From: Chloroflexota bacterium
GTDB taxonomy: Bacteria; Chloroflexota; Anaerolineae; UBA7937; B3-Chlor
Reading direction: 5' to 3'
Length of the DNA stretch: 64,000 bases
Assembly: GCA_030603665.1 (NCBI GenBank)
Contig: JAUVXJ010000012.1
Location: 1 to 64,000, forward strand
Part shown: one piece after another, positions 16,355-26,649 of the stretch
Layout of the letters: each line of letters opens with the position of its first letter
Position numbering within the stretch: the stretch's first letter is position 1
Made by a program: the position numbers and the translations under genes
Notes under the pieces: generated by a model
What the model was told of the DNA's origin: nothing
The model's input: only the letters and a program-made list of their open reading frames with translations
Databases searched by the model: none

Positions 16355-18529
16355 GTGTCACGACTGCACAGTCTGATCGCGATCGTAGAGGAGCAGACGG
16401 GGTTTGCTGCGGGGGATTTGAACTGGCGGACCCTAGCCACCGTGCTGTGCGCATACACTGTGCTGACGGTGGTGCTCACGCACCCAGTAGCCCTCAACTT
16501 CCTCTCACAGCCGGCTGGAAGCACGGATGTGTACGAGTACATGTGGGAGCTTTGGTGGGCCAAGAGGTCGCTGGTGGATCTGCAGATGAACCCCGCCGAT
16601 GTCACTGCTCTCTATCATCCATATGGAGCCTACCACCCGCTTCTCTTGCTAGACGCCTACCTCATGCTTACCTCTTTGCCCATGGTCATGATGTTCAGTC
16701 CTGTGGCGGCCATCAACTTCCATCTTCTGTCCAGCTTCATCCTGACCGGCTTTGCTACCTACTTGCTGTGCTATCATCTGACCGGTCGGCACTGGCCTGC
16801 TTTCATCGGCGGTGCCATGTTCGCTTTCTCTCCCTTCAGAACCGATCGAGCAGCCCACGGGGTGATCAGCATGGCCCTCACCTACTGGCTGCCCTTTTAC
16901 GTCCTGTTCTTGATCCGGCTCTTCGAGCGACCACGTATGCGGAGCGCCATCTTCTGCGGGATCGCCTTGGGTTTTTCGATCCTGTCCAGTTTCCTGCATC
17001 TGGCTCACTTCGTGGTCCCTTTGACGGTGGTCTTCCTTGCTTACCAGCTCTTTGCAGATCGAAAGAGGCTCTACAGTCCCACCTTCCTTAAGGGCCTGGC
17101 TCTGGCCTTGGGTCTGGCCTGCGTGATGGTACTTCCTGCATACCTGCCTTTACTTGGTGCCAAGTTGGCCGGGGAGTTGGACTATTTCTCCAGGTTTGGC
17201 ATTCTGAGCCATTCCGCGGCGCTCTTGAGTTTCATCGTGCCTCCCTCCTTTCATGTTGTCCTCGGTCAGGTTGAGCCGCTGGCGGGAGTAGTCCAGGGGT
17301 TGCTGCCCGGCAGATACTACGTCGTATACGTGGGCGTAGTGGGCCTCGGACTGGCCCTGGTTGGGCTGGTCCTCAGGCGAGCGAGACTCTGGGCGGTGTT
17401 GGCGGTGGTCAGCGGTGTGCTCGCCCTGGGCCCTTTGCTCCACGTGACCAGAGATCTGGTGGAGGTCGCAGTCGGAAAGGAGACGGGGTTCGTCTTGATG
17501 CCTGGAGCGCTGCTGATGAATTTGCCATTCTATGAGTGGGCACGCGGTCCGGCGCGATTTGCCGAGCTGACCATCTTCTCTCTGGCCATCGCGGCCAGCT
17601 ATGGCGTGCTTGTGCTCTGCGGGCGTCTGAGGAAGCGGATTGTGCGCTTTGCGGTACTGGGCGGGTTGCTGATGTTGCTGCTCCTGGACTATGCTGTCTT
17701 CGTCCCCTTCCCCACGCAGGATGTGCAAACCCCCGCCTTCTACGAGACCGTGCAGGCCGACGGCGGCGCTTACGGCGTGCTGGATGTAGGAACTGAGAGC
17801 TTCAATCACGAAGGAATGTACTTCCAGATCATACACCAGCATCCGATTGCCAGGGGGTTCATCTACCGATATCCCGCAGGTAGTCACTACTACCAGGAGT
17901 TCCTGGAACAACTAATGAGCCCTGGGGATGACATCATCAACGCGGGTCAACTTGTCCCTATTCTGAAGGAACTGGGCATCGAGCTGGTGGTTCTGCACAA
18001 GCTGTCCGAGGCAACGGTGGAGGAGTTGAGGCCCTTCCTGAGCGAGAATCTGAGCGAGCCAGTGTACCAAGACGAGCAGATCGCGGCCTTCACGGTACCG
18101 ACTGTCAACGCGACCACCGCTGAGGAGATCCCTCTCCTGATGCTGGGTGCGCAGTGGCATCCTCTTGAGACGGTGGGTGAGGTTCCTTCGCGTTGGATGG
18201 TGGACGACGGGGTGCTATACGTCAGGGTGCAGACGAAGGGACCGTACGAATTGGAGTTGACGGCGCATCCTTTTGAAGGCCCCCGTCATCTTCAGGTCTT
18301 TGTCGGCGATGACTTTCTGGAAGAGTATCACGTGGGAGGGATGCAGCGGTACGTGACGCCTCCCTTCATGCTCGCGAGCGGGGAGTGGACGCCGGTGAGA
18401 CTCCACGTCCCGGAAGGGTGCCAGGTGCCAAGCCAGCTGGTGGAGGGCCAGGACGACGATAGATGCGTGAGCATGTTGTTCCAGAGCGTGACGATCTCCA
18501 AAGCGCCCTCTGACGGAGCCCCCAATTGA
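16355..18529 (+). CDS. Large polytopic membrane protein, tandem copy 1 (GT-C-like)
   Basis: A 724-residue protein. About the first 440 residues are a series of hydrophobic helices with short loops, including the first external loop THPVALNFLSQPAGSTDVYE and a helix end AFSPFRTDRAAHG. The last 290 residues are soluble and predicted outside: LLMLGAQWHPLE, RWMVDDGVLYVRV and FVGDDFLEEYHVGGMQ are features shared with the next gene. No family name is certain; the shape fits GT-C glycosyltransferases or YfhO-like proteins that use polyprenyl-phosphate sugars. The start is GTG 16355. The paralogue downstream has exactly the same length, so the pair arose by tandem duplication. Confidence 0.75.
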   Translation: MSRLHSLIAIVEEQTGFAAGDLNWRTLATVLCAYTVLTVVLTHPVALNFLSQPAGSTDVYEYMWELWWAKRSLVDLQMNPADVTALYHPYGAYHPLLLLDAYLMLTSLPMVMMFSPVAAINFHLLSSFILTGFATYLLCYHLTGRHWPAFIGGAMFAFSPFRTDRAAHGVISMALTYWLPFYVLFLIRLFERPRMRSAIFCGIALGFSILSSFLHLAHFVVPLTVVFLAYQLFADRKRLYSPTFLKGLALALGLACVMVLPAYLPLLGAKLAGELDYFSRFGILSHSAALLSFIVPPSFHVVLGQVEPLAGVVQGLLPGRYYVVYVGVVGLGLALVGLVLRRARLWAVLAVVSGVLALGPLLHVTRDLVEVAVGKETGFVLMPGALLMNLPFYEWARGPARFAELTIFSLAIAASYGVLVLCGRLRKRIVRFAVLGGLLMLLLLDYAVFVPFPTQDVQTPAFYETVQADGGAYGVLDVGTESFNHEGMYFQIIHQHPIARGFIYRYPAGSHYYQEFLEQLMSPGDDIINAGQLVPILKELGIELVVLHKLSEATVEELRPFLSENLSEPVYQDEQIAAFTVPTVNATTAEEIPLLMLGAQWHPLETVGEVPSRWMVDDGVLYVRVQTKGPYELELTAHPFEGPRHLQVFVGDDFLEEYHVGGMQRYVTPPFMLASGEWTPVRLHVPEGCQVPSQLVEGQDDDRCVSMLFQSVTISKAPSDGAPN

Positions 18530-18560
18530 CCGGGAGGGGTCGGCCGCGGACAGGAGAAAT

Positions 18561-20735
18561 GTGAGGAGGATGACAGATCGCGCCGGGGACGTGTTACTGT
18601 TTGTGCGGCAGACAATGACGGCCGCATTGGCGCAGTTGGGAGAACGCAAGTCTCTCTTAGTCCTGCTTGTCTACTTGTTGATAGCCATCGCCTTCACCTA
18701 TCCTGTGGTCTTGAACATCGTGACCAGTCCCGCTGGCAGCCCCTACTTCGTGTGGGCGATGTGGTGGGGCAAGACCTCGCTGATCGATCTGCGCGCGGAT
18801 CTGGCTCATCTCACGTCGCTGTACTATCCGATGGAAACCTATTATCCTTTTCTATGGACCGACGTATACGTTATGATTTCACCCCTCCCGTTGGTGCTCC
18901 TCTTCGGGCCGCTGCTCGCGTACAATGTGCATTTCCTCGCCAGCTACGCCTTGACTGGGCTTACGACCTACATGCTCTGCTACTACCTCACCCGACGGCA
19001 CTGGCCTTCGTTTCTTGGGGGATTGATATTTGCCTTCTCCCCATTCAGATTGCGCCACGCCGTGCATGGGGAACTGAACCTCATGATCACGTACTGGCTG
19101 CCCTTGTACGTGCTGTTCTTGCTTAGGCTGATGAGGAACCCCACGCGCAGGAACGCTCTGTTCTGTGGGGTCTTCCTGGCTCTGTCGGTGTTGTCGAATC
19201 CACTGCACGCAGCCCATTTCCTGATCCCGCTGACGCTGACGTTCCTGGTCTACCAGGCACTCACGAGACGCAGGCTATTGACTGGCCTCCGCCTTGGCAA
19301 GGCGTTTGGGTTGGCCATAGCGCTTGCCGCGCTCCTCGTTGGCCCCTTCTACCTCCCCTTGTTGAAGGCCAAGCTCTCGGGAGAGCTGGGATACCTGGCC
19401 AGGCACGGGTTCCTGTCTCAATCTGCCGATTTGCTCGGCTTTGTGGTTCCTCCTCCCTCCCAGGTGGTGGTCCGGGCGATACCCCCGCTCTTGGCTGTCG
19501 TGGAGCGCCTCACGCCGGAATCGGGCTATTATCCGGTGTATCTAGGTATCACGGCTTCTCTGCTTGCTGCGCTGGCGATATGGAAGATGGGGAGGAAGGT
19601 TGGGCCCTGGATAGTCCTGGCGCTCGTTGGTGTGGTCCTGTCTCTCGGCCCCTTGTTGCATTTCGGGGGACAGCTAGTTGAGCAGTCCATTGCAGGCCGC
19701 ACTGGTCTTGTCGTGTTGCCGGGTGTTCTGCTCAGCGAGCTGCCATTCTATGACTGGATCCGATCGCCGGGCAGATTCTGCGAACTCGTCGCGTTCTCCA
19801 TGGCGGTTCTTGGCGCGTTTGGAGGCTCGATACTGTTACGGGTAAGCGGGCGTCGCGTCGTCCAGCATGCCCTGGTTGGTGTGCTGACGGTGTTGCTTAC
19901 TCTGGAGTACGCCTTCTATTTCCCGTTTCCCATCAGTGATAGGCCGGTACCTGAGCTGTACGGGATGCTGGCCGACGACGATGAGGACTATGGCATCCTG
20001 GACGTAGGATACCGGTGGAACCACTGGGGCATGTACTATCAGACCATTCACCGGCATCCAATCGTCAAGGGGCACTGCTACCGTATTCCATCCGAGGTCA
20101 AGCCCTATTTGCGTTTCACGGATCAGCTCGTGCAACCGGCAGCCGATATCATACCCCGTGACAATGTCGTTCAGGTCCTCAACCAGTTGAACGTGCGGTA
20201 TGTTGTGGTTCACAAGCTCGGGCGAGATTTCACAGATGCATTGTTGCCCCATCTTTCGCAATCGATGGGCGCTCCCGCGTTTGAAGATGAGCAGATAGCG
20301 GCCTTTGCCGTGCAGGAGACTGACGCCGCTGGTGGAGGGGAGATTCCTCTTCTCATGCTTGGCGATCAGTGGCATGCCGTCGAGTCAATAGACGGCATGC
20401 CTTCTCGGTGGATGGTGAATGATGGTACAATCCATGTCAGAGTGGAGACCGAGAAGCGATATCGGCTTGCCGTGGCCGCTCATCCCTATGCGGGGCCAAG
20501 GCATTTGCGAATCTTCGTCGGTGACGATCTTCTGGAAGAGTACCATGTGGGAGGGATGCAGAGCTACGTCACATCCCCCTTCTGGCTCGGGGGAGAGGAA
20601 TGGACCCCCATAAGGTTTCATGTGCCAGAGGGATGTGAGGTGCCCAGTGAAGTCACATCCGGACAAGACGATGATAGGTGTTTGAGCATGCTCTTCCAGC
20701 AGTTGGATCTTCTCCCAGTCGAGTCGGAGATATAG
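18561..20735 (+). CDS. Large polytopic membrane protein, tandem copy 2 (GT-C-like)
   Basis: A 724-residue paralogue of the preceding gene, alike from end to end: the same FTYPVVLNIVTSPAGSP first loop, the same AFSPFRLRHAVHG helix end, and the same C-terminal FVGDDLLEEYHVGGMQSYV and GQDDDRCLSMLFQ. Similarity is moderate, so the duplication is not recent. Membrane helices occupy roughly residues 30-460; the rest is probably extracytoplasmic. A GT-C-type transferase is the likeliest role, unproven. The start is GTG 18561 with CAGGAGAA ahead; ATG 18570 is an alternative. It abuts the next gene with no gap. Confidence 0.75.
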   Translation: MRRMTDRAGDVLLFVRQTMTAALAQLGERKSLLVLLVYLLIAIAFTYPVVLNIVTSPAGSPYFVWAMWWGKTSLIDLRADLAHLTSLYYPMETYYPFLWTDVYVMISPLPLVLLFGPLLAYNVHFLASYALTGLTTYMLCYYLTRRHWPSFLGGLIFAFSPFRLRHAVHGELNLMITYWLPLYVLFLLRLMRNPTRRNALFCGVFLALSVLSNPLHAAHFLIPLTLTFLVYQALTRRRLLTGLRLGKAFGLAIALAALLVGPFYLPLLKAKLSGELGYLARHGFLSQSADLLGFVVPPPSQVVVRAIPPLLAVVERLTPESGYYPVYLGITASLLAALAIWKMGRKVGPWIVLALVGVVLSLGPLLHFGGQLVEQSIAGRTGLVVLPGVLLSELPFYDWIRSPGRFCELVAFSMAVLGAFGGSILLRVSGRRVVQHALVGVLTVLLTLEYAFYFPFPISDRPVPELYGMLADDDEDYGILDVGYRWNHWGMYYQTIHRHPIVKGHCYRIPSEVKPYLRFTDQLVQPAADIIPRDNVVQVLNQLNVRYVVVHKLGRDFTDALLPHLSQSMGAPAFEDEQIAAFAVQETDAAGGGEIPLLMLGDQWHAVESIDGMPSRWMVNDGTIHVRVETEKRYRLAVAAHPYAGPRHLRIFVGDDLLEEYHVGGMQSYVTSPFWLGGEEWTPIRFHVPEGCEVPSEVTSGQDDDRCLSMLFQQLDLLPVESEI

Positions 20736-23279
20736 GTGAAGGTGAATCACGTGCCTAGAGCATCGTGTGCCAACGGGTCGATCAAGAAGAGATCACTTCT
20801 GCGCCTGGGGGGAGACCATCTCTTCTTTCAGAAGCTCTTCGTGCTGATCGTGCTGGTGATCTTGACGGTGGCTGGTTTCTACCTGCGATGGAGCTACGCA
20901 CGCTCGACGAGCCCATACATAGACGAGTACACCACCATGTGGGTGGCGCAGCGAACCGTGGAGCACGGATACCCTGTCTTCTCCACAGGTTCGATCTACT
21001 CTCAGGGCATGCTGTTCACCTATTTGGATGCTCTGTTCTTCCGGCTTTTCCAGTTCAGTGAGCTGGTGGCCAGGATGCCCAGCCTGATCATCAGCGTGTT
21101 CACCATACCCTGCGTGTATTGGGTGGGCAAGAAGATGTTCTCCGCCTACGAGGGTCTGATCGCGGCCGCCATAGTCACCTTCGCCCCCCAGGCCGTGCTC
21201 TGGGGAGGGCGCGCCAGGAACTACGCCCTGATACAGCTCATCGTCCTCTGGGCAACATACCTCTTCTACAGGTGGGTCATTGCCGAGGATGGTGACAGGT
21301 ATGGCTGGCTCTTCGTCCTTACGTTCATCGCGGCGGCGTACACCCACAACGTGGCCATGCTCGTCTATCCTGCCTTTCTGGTGTGCGCGTTTCTCGGTCG
21401 GGGATGGCGCTGGTTCTTCCAGAGGAAGGTGATCGTGGCCCATATTCTGGTGTTCACGGGCGTAGCCAGCAGTTTCTATCTGTATCGTCGTATGCGGCCT
21501 ACTGGATGGAGCGTTGTGGGAGTAGGCCGGGGTGAGATTGCTCCCTCTTTTGACCCCCTCGGGGCGCTGGAGCGGTACAAGCCATTCTTCGTGGGTCTCG
21601 ATGACGTCCCATTTGCCGCCATCCTGACCGTTTTGTGCATTCTCGGCATCGGCTACGTTCTGTGGACGGCCTTGAAACGGCGTGGATTCACGGCGATGTT
21701 GTCCTCTCGTGACGAGGGTGCGGCATTGGCCTACCTTGCCATTCTCTTCGGCGCGATCATGTTCGAGATGGTCTTCATCGTCACTGACCGGCGTTGGAGT
21801 CCTCGCTACCTGTTCATGGACGCCCCCCTCTTCTACCTCATCGCCGTCGGCGTGCTGTTCCGCATCATCAGGTTGGCACAAGGCTGGTTGGCTGAGCGGG
21901 AGTGGTTGGTCTTTCTGGATCGGAGCCCGTGGCGGGACCGAGCAAAGCTGATTGGTACGGCTCTGGCGGTTCTGGCCATCGGTGTGGTGTCCTGGCCAGC
22001 GGCGACAGCGGCTGTGGCCAAGGGAGAGTATGGCTACGACCTTGCCTTTCAGTATGTGCGGGAGCGCCGTCAGCCCGGTGACACGGTGATGACCTTCGCC
22101 CTGTCCCCGTGCGTGATCTACCTCGGTGAGGAGGGGTGCGACTACGTAGCCATACAGATAGATTTTCATAGCTATGCCATCCAGAGGGACGGGCAGTGGA
22201 TCGAGGCCTGGGCGGGAATACCCATCCTCATCACCGATGAGGAACTGGTAGAGGTGATTGAGAGCAGTCCGCGAGCGTGGTTCGTGGTGGACGAGTCTCG
22301 ATTCAGGACGCGGTATACTGACTACTTCATCCAGTACGTGTGGGATCGGATGGAGTTGGTGGCCAAGGAGGGTGGGGTCTTCGTCTTCCTGTCCGAGAGC
22401 CCGCCTCCTCCCCCGTTGGCTATTCAACGTTCTCTGTACTATAATCTTGGTGACAAGGTCGCCCTTCTGGGGTACGGTCTGAGTGCTGCCGACCTCCACC
22501 CTGGCGACGTTCTGGAACTCTCGCTGCGCTGGCAAGGATTGACGCACATTCTGCAGAATCACAGCGTGTTCGTGCACCTGGTGGACGCCGAGGGCAGGAT
22601 GTGGGCGCAGCACGACGGCGTGCCGCTGAGAGAGTTGCATCCGACAACGCACTGGGTGGAGGGGGAGATTATCTCGGATCCTCGGGAGCTGTTGCTTCCC
22701 CAAGACTTGCCTCATGGCCGATACCGCTTGCAGACAGGGATGTATCTACCTCAAACCATGGAGCATCTGCCCATCTTCCGGGACGACGGCGACTTGGCAG
22801 GGGAAGCGGCCGTTCTTGATTATGTGCGTGTCGCTGGTGATACGCCAGAGGCCCTTGCGCCCGATGAGGTTGTGGCCTTCAACTTGGGCAACGAGGTGAC
22901 GTTGTCGGGTTACGATCTTGAGGTGTCGGGCACGCGGCCAGGCAGTACGGTGCACCTTGTGCTCTACTGGAGAGCCGAGCGGCAGATAGATGAGGACTAT
23001 ACGGTCTTCGTGCATCTCGTTGACGCCGACGGACGCATCTCGGGTCAGCAAGATAACGAGCCGGAGGGCGGATTCTACCGCACGTCATTCTGGGACGTGG
23101 GGGAGGTGGTGCGGGACGAACACGAACTCACCATCGACGCCGATGCAATGCCAGGAGAGCATCGGATCGAAATCGGAATGTACGTGCTCGCCACCGGTCA
23201 GCGGTTGACTGTGGTCAATGAAGCTGGAGAGACTGCGGGCGATGCAGTCTTGCTGGGCACCGTTGCCGTGAGCGGATGA
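20736..23279 (+). CDS. GT39/PMT-like membrane protein with two beta modules
   Basis: An 847-residue protein. The N-terminal half is a GT-C membrane domain: the first external loop holds Asp-Glu in SPYIDEYTTMW, then YSQGMLFTYLDAL and APQAVLWGGRARNYALIQ, as in PMT_2/GT39 enzymes where this acidic pair is catalytic. The C-terminal 285 residues hold two ~130-residue beta-rich modules (about 22441-22845 and 22879-23273). Each runs from LGxxVxLxGYxL through VFVHLVDAxGR and the W-x-x-GE step to an xGMYLPxT turn. It may transfer sugars from polyprenyl phosphate to external acceptors, the modules binding the acceptor. The gene at 45984 is its closest paralogue here. GTG 20736 has GGAGA upstream. Confidence 0.8.
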   Translation: MKVNHVPRASCANGSIKKRSLLRLGGDHLFFQKLFVLIVLVILTVAGFYLRWSYARSTSPYIDEYTTMWVAQRTVEHGYPVFSTGSIYSQGMLFTYLDALFFRLFQFSELVARMPSLIISVFTIPCVYWVGKKMFSAYEGLIAAAIVTFAPQAVLWGGRARNYALIQLIVLWATYLFYRWVIAEDGDRYGWLFVLTFIAAAYTHNVAMLVYPAFLVCAFLGRGWRWFFQRKVIVAHILVFTGVASSFYLYRRMRPTGWSVVGVGRGEIAPSFDPLGALERYKPFFVGLDDVPFAAILTVLCILGIGYVLWTALKRRGFTAMLSSRDEGAALAYLAILFGAIMFEMVFIVTDRRWSPRYLFMDAPLFYLIAVGVLFRIIRLAQGWLAEREWLVFLDRSPWRDRAKLIGTALAVLAIGVVSWPAATAAVAKGEYGYDLAFQYVRERRQPGDTVMTFALSPCVIYLGEEGCDYVAIQIDFHSYAIQRDGQWIEAWAGIPILITDEELVEVIESSPRAWFVVDESRFRTRYTDYFIQYVWDRMELVAKEGGVFVFLSESPPPPPLAIQRSLYYNLGDKVALLGYGLSAADLHPGDVLELSLRWQGLTHILQNHSVFVHLVDAEGRMWAQHDGVPLRELHPTTHWVEGEIISDPRELLLPQDLPHGRYRLQTGMYLPQTMEHLPIFRDDGDLAGEAAVLDYVRVAGDTPEALAPDEVVAFNLGNEVTLSGYDLEVSGTRPGSTVHLVLYWRAERQIDEDYTVFVHLVDADGRISGQQDNEPEGGFYRTSFWDVGEVVRDEHELTIDADAMPGEHRIEIGMYVLATGQRLTVVNEAGETAGDAVLLGTVAVSG

Positions 23280-23289
23280 GGATGCAGGT

Positions 23290-24273
23290 ATGGCCGAAGA
23301 CATGAACTCGGATCGAGAGCAAGACATGGACTCCGAAAGCCGTGTGGCCCTGTCGGTGGTGGTTCCCGTGCTCGACGAGGAGGAGAGCATCGGGCTACTC
23401 TACTCTGGTCTCGACAAGGCCCTCAGTGCCCTTGGCCAGCACTATGAAATCATCTTCGTTGACGACGGAAGTCAGGATGGCTCGTTTGACATTCTGGAAT
23501 CCCTTCACGCAGGCGATAGGAAGCACGTTCGTGTGATCCAGTTCCGCCGCAACTTCGGAAAGACAGCTGCTCTCACTGCCGGATTCAGGCAGGCTAGAGG
23601 CGACTCAGTGATCACCATGGACGCGGACCTCCAGGATGATCCTGCTGAGATCCCCGAACTCCTGAAAGGGTTGGACGGTGACTTCGATCTGGTTGTGGCC
23701 TGGAGGCACAATCGCCAGGATTCCCTATCCAAGAGGTTGCCCTCCAAGATCGCTAACACTGCTGTGTCCCTGTTGACTGGAGTGAAGCTCCACGACCTCA
23801 ACTGCGGCTTCAAGGCCTACAGGCGGGAGGTGGTTCAGGACTTGAAGCTTTATGGTGAGCTCCATCGGTTCATTCCGGTGCTGGCCCACTGGCAGGGATA
23901 CAGGGTCACAGAGGAGAAGGTCACGCACCGTCCGAGACAGTATGGACAGTCCAAGTACGGCGTGGAGCGCCTTGGGCGGAGCTTCCTCGATTTCGGAATG
24001 GTTCTGTTTCTCACCTATTTTCTCAAGCGCCCCATGCATCTCTTCGGCACCCTCGGGGCGCTCCTCTTTCTCATAGGTTTCGCCATCGGGCTCTATCTCA
24101 CCGGTTTGTGGCTCCTCGGTGAGGGCATTGGGTGGCGCCCCCTTCTGTTCTTCGGGATTCTGGCCATGATCGTAGGCGTGCAGATGGGCTCCATAGGACT
24201 TCTGGGCGAGATGATCAGAAACTTCGCCTACGACCCTGAGGAAGAGTACTCCATTCGCCGGCTGCTGTCCTGA
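23290..24273 (+). CDS. GT2 polyprenyl-phosphate sugar transferase with two TM helices
   Basis: A 327-residue protein of the GtrB/ArnC/DPM type. SVVVPVLDEEESI, IIFVDDGSQDGS, TMDADLQDDP (the DxD metal site) and the acceptor motif RRNFGKTAALTAGF are all in place. HRPRQYGQSKYG precedes two C-terminal helices (about 240-300). Such enzymes move a sugar from UDP- or GDP-sugar to polyprenyl phosphate, making the donor for outer-face GT-C enzymes. It lies ten bases after a PMT-like gene and just ahead of a GT-C-like gene, matching that logic. ATG 23290 follows ATGCAGGT. It has a paralogue at 43806. Confidence 0.88.
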   Translation: MAEDMNSDREQDMDSESRVALSVVVPVLDEEESIGLLYSGLDKALSALGQHYEIIFVDDGSQDGSFDILESLHAGDRKHVRVIQFRRNFGKTAALTAGFRQARGDSVITMDADLQDDPAEIPELLKGLDGDFDLVVAWRHNRQDSLSKRLPSKIANTAVSLLTGVKLHDLNCGFKAYRREVVQDLKLYGELHRFIPVLAHWQGYRVTEEKVTHRPRQYGQSKYGVERLGRSFLDFGMVLFLTYFLKRPMHLFGTLGALLFLIGFAIGLYLTGLWLLGEGIGWRPLLFFGILAMIVGVQMGSIGLLGEMIRNFAYDPEEEYSIRRLLS

Positions 24274-24285
24274 TCGGTGGCATCG

Positions 24286-26640
24286 ATGAGAGGATGGTTC
24301 TCGGCCGTTCCCTGGAGAAGGAGGGAAGCCGGACATGCAGTTGCCGTTCTGGCCCTGGTCGCGTCACTCGCCGTGCTTTTTGTCGTTCCTGCGCCGAAGC
24401 CGTGCATTGAGGCTCAGATCGAACTTCGAGGACTGGACCAAGCACAGGACGTCTCTGTCAATGCAAGTGAGGACCGCGGCGTTTCCCTGGATTGGGTTTC
24501 GCAGCAGGAAGCCGTACTGGAGATTGTCGCCCCCAGGGGTGCTGTGGTCACAGTCTCCTCAGGGCAGGATCTCATAACATTCACCATCCACGACCTCATC
24601 ATGTACACCGAGAGGGAGTGGGAGATAACCGGCGGCCAGATCAGTGCGAAGATTCTGGGTGGGAAGGTGGTGGATTGGGATCCGAGTCTGCTCCAGGAAG
24701 TGTACATAACGCTGTACGATAACCGCTTCGTCATCGCTCTGCTTGCCGTTTTCTCCATAGCGTACATCTGCGTTCGATCTGTGGCCAGATTGCGCGCGCT
24801 GGCTCCTCTGCTCATCGTTGGTGCCCTCCTGGCTTATCAGGTGCTCTTCTTCCTCGACCTGACGCCGACTCTGTATTGGGACACCCCGCTCTCTGATCCT
24901 CTGGTCAGGGCTTGGCTGGTGACGCAGATGATCTGTTCCGCAGCACTGATCGTGGTCTGGTTTCCCCTGAGGCGAGCGGTTGGCAGGACGAGGCCTGACC
25001 TGCTGGAGGCCGCGGACAGGTTCATCGAACGGTACGGTCTCCTCATCTTGGTGGCGATTCCCATACTCCAGCATCTGATTGGTCACGGTGTGTTTGGATA
25101 CAACCTCCAACCGACCGATGGCAGATACACTTACATGGACTGGGGTCGAGCCATGCTGGAGAGGGGGGTCATTCCCTTCTTGTCGCGGGGTCTGCTGAGG
25201 CGGATGGAAACTCCGCTCATTGGTGGTGTATGGGCACTATTCTACCGGGTCACTGGCAACGGCTACGTCGCCTCTGCCCTGCTTCCTATGTTGTACTTCG
25301 AGCTGGTTATAGTGGGCACTTACCTGCTTACAAGGGAGATCCTTGGCCGTAGAGTGGCGTTCTATGCTGGGCTGTTCATCGCCCTGAGCCCATTGTTCTC
25401 ATACGCCAGCTATTTCGTCATGAGTGACGTCCCCAGCGCAGCCATGACAGTGTTGACCCTCTGGGTGTTCGCAGTAGCTCTCAAGAGGGAGAGCGTACCT
25501 CTCGCCATTGCGTCTGGAATCTGCCTGTTTGTTGCTACCATAACCAAACTGACCGCTGTGTATGGCGCCTTTTTGATGCTCGTGGTGTACTCCCTCTCGG
25601 CCTCACGCAGCAAGAAGATCCTGCTCGTCAGTCTGGCTTTCGTGGTTCTGCTGCCGATCGCCTATGTTGCCCCGTATTTCCTTCAGCACGGGCTGTCTGC
25701 GGAGGCGCTGGAGGCTGGTCAGGAGCATCTTGCCACATGGGCCAAGCGACCGATGTTTCAGGAAAGAGAGGGGGAGCCAGAGGACTGGAAGTACATGATC
25801 CTGGGAACGGGTCAGACACACTACTACATGGGGCCTGTCACCCCGCTGTTCTACTTTCGGTACCTAGTGAACGGCGTTGGGTTTCCCATTGTACTGTGGG
25901 CCGTTCTGTATCTCGTGCACCTCGTGGAAAGGCGATTGACAAGGGACAAGGAGGCGGTCTCTTCTTTTGAGAGGGCGCGGCGGAGACTGTTGGCGCTGGC
26001 GCTCTGGGTCCTGCCTCTGCTGGCTTTTCTGTCCCTCTGGTCGATGAGAAACACGCGGTTCTCGTACATCGCCTTTCCAGCCTACGCCATGCTTGGCGCA
26101 TGTGGATTCTTGCTCTTCAAGGATGAGAGGCGCTTCGAATACGTGAGACACAGCGGCCTGTTGCTGGGCCTTTCAGTGATCATGCTCTCCACTCAGAGCG
26201 CGGCCCATTACTACAACGTCTCCTATCTCAAGAACGCTGATTATCGAGACCCCGTCTTCATCGAGAGCTCAGAGCCATACTACTACATACATCACTACTA
26301 TGACGGTTGGCATGTGGGATGGAATGGTGGCGGAACTGATCACCACTTCACCGGTTCCATGACAACAGATGGCCAGTTTGATTCAGTTCAGCCGTTTGAG
26401 CTTGAGAAGTACCCCGACGTGCTGGAAGTAAACGACGCCAACGACCGGATAGAGTTCGACACTATGTCCCGAGGTGCGGAGGACGGATGTGACTTCGTGC
26501 TCGACGATGCGTCCACTGTGACGTTTGATCTCTATATCGATGGAGTTCGAGATCCCGACAGAGTGTACGTCTACATAGGCTCCGTCGGTTTGCAGAGGGA
26601 GGTGGCTCCGACCCTGCCGCTCACGTTGGCGGCGGACTGA
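24286..26640 (+). CDS. GT-C-like polytopic membrane protein
   Basis: About 784 residues. One N-terminal helix (around 20-40) is followed by an unusual ~110-residue external domain (EAQIELRGLDQAQDVSVNAS onward) before the main membrane region. There QPTDGRYTYMDWGRAMLERG and MRRMETPLIGG form the first catalytic-like loop, and SPLFSYASYFVMSDVPSAAM a later GT-C segment. The final 150 residues are soluble. The domain order resembles ArnT/PMT-type enzymes with an inserted lumenal domain. ATG 24286 has GGTGG five bases ahead; GTG 24277 is an in-frame alternative. It follows the GT2 gene by 12 bases, suggesting that the pair works together. Confidence 0.75.
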   Translation: MRGWFSAVPWRRREAGHAVAVLALVASLAVLFVVPAPKPCIEAQIELRGLDQAQDVSVNASEDRGVSLDWVSQQEAVLEIVAPRGAVVTVSSGQDLITFTIHDLIMYTEREWEITGGQISAKILGGKVVDWDPSLLQEVYITLYDNRFVIALLAVFSIAYICVRSVARLRALAPLLIVGALLAYQVLFFLDLTPTLYWDTPLSDPLVRAWLVTQMICSAALIVVWFPLRRAVGRTRPDLLEAADRFIERYGLLILVAIPILQHLIGHGVFGYNLQPTDGRYTYMDWGRAMLERGVIPFLSRGLLRRMETPLIGGVWALFYRVTGNGYVASALLPMLYFELVIVGTYLLTREILGRRVAFYAGLFIALSPLFSYASYFVMSDVPSAAMTVLTLWVFAVALKRESVPLAIASGICLFVATITKLTAVYGAFLMLVVYSLSASRSKKILLVSLAFVVLLPIAYVAPYFLQHGLSAEALEAGQEHLATWAKRPMFQEREGEPEDWKYMILGTGQTHYYMGPVTPLFYFRYLVNGVGFPIVLWAVLYLVHLVERRLTRDKEAVSSFERARRRLLALALWVLPLLAFLSLWSMRNTRFSYIAFPAYAMLGACGFLLFKDERRFEYVRHSGLLLGLSVIMLSTQSAAHYYNVSYLKNADYRDPVFIESSEPYYYIHHYYDGWHVGWNGGGTDHHFTGSMTTDGQFDSVQPFELEKYPDVLEVNDANDRIEFDTMSRGAEDGCDFVLDDASTVTFDLYIDGVRDPDRVYVYIGSVGLQREVAPTLPLTLAAD

Positions 26641-26649
26641 GGATTGCCT

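Noticed and set aside
20793..22715. A 640-codon open frame on the minus strand
   Set aside because: It is the shadow of the PMT-like gene at 20736; its product is rich in His, Arg, Glu and Gln with no domain or membrane pattern, while the + strand shows clear GT-C motifs.
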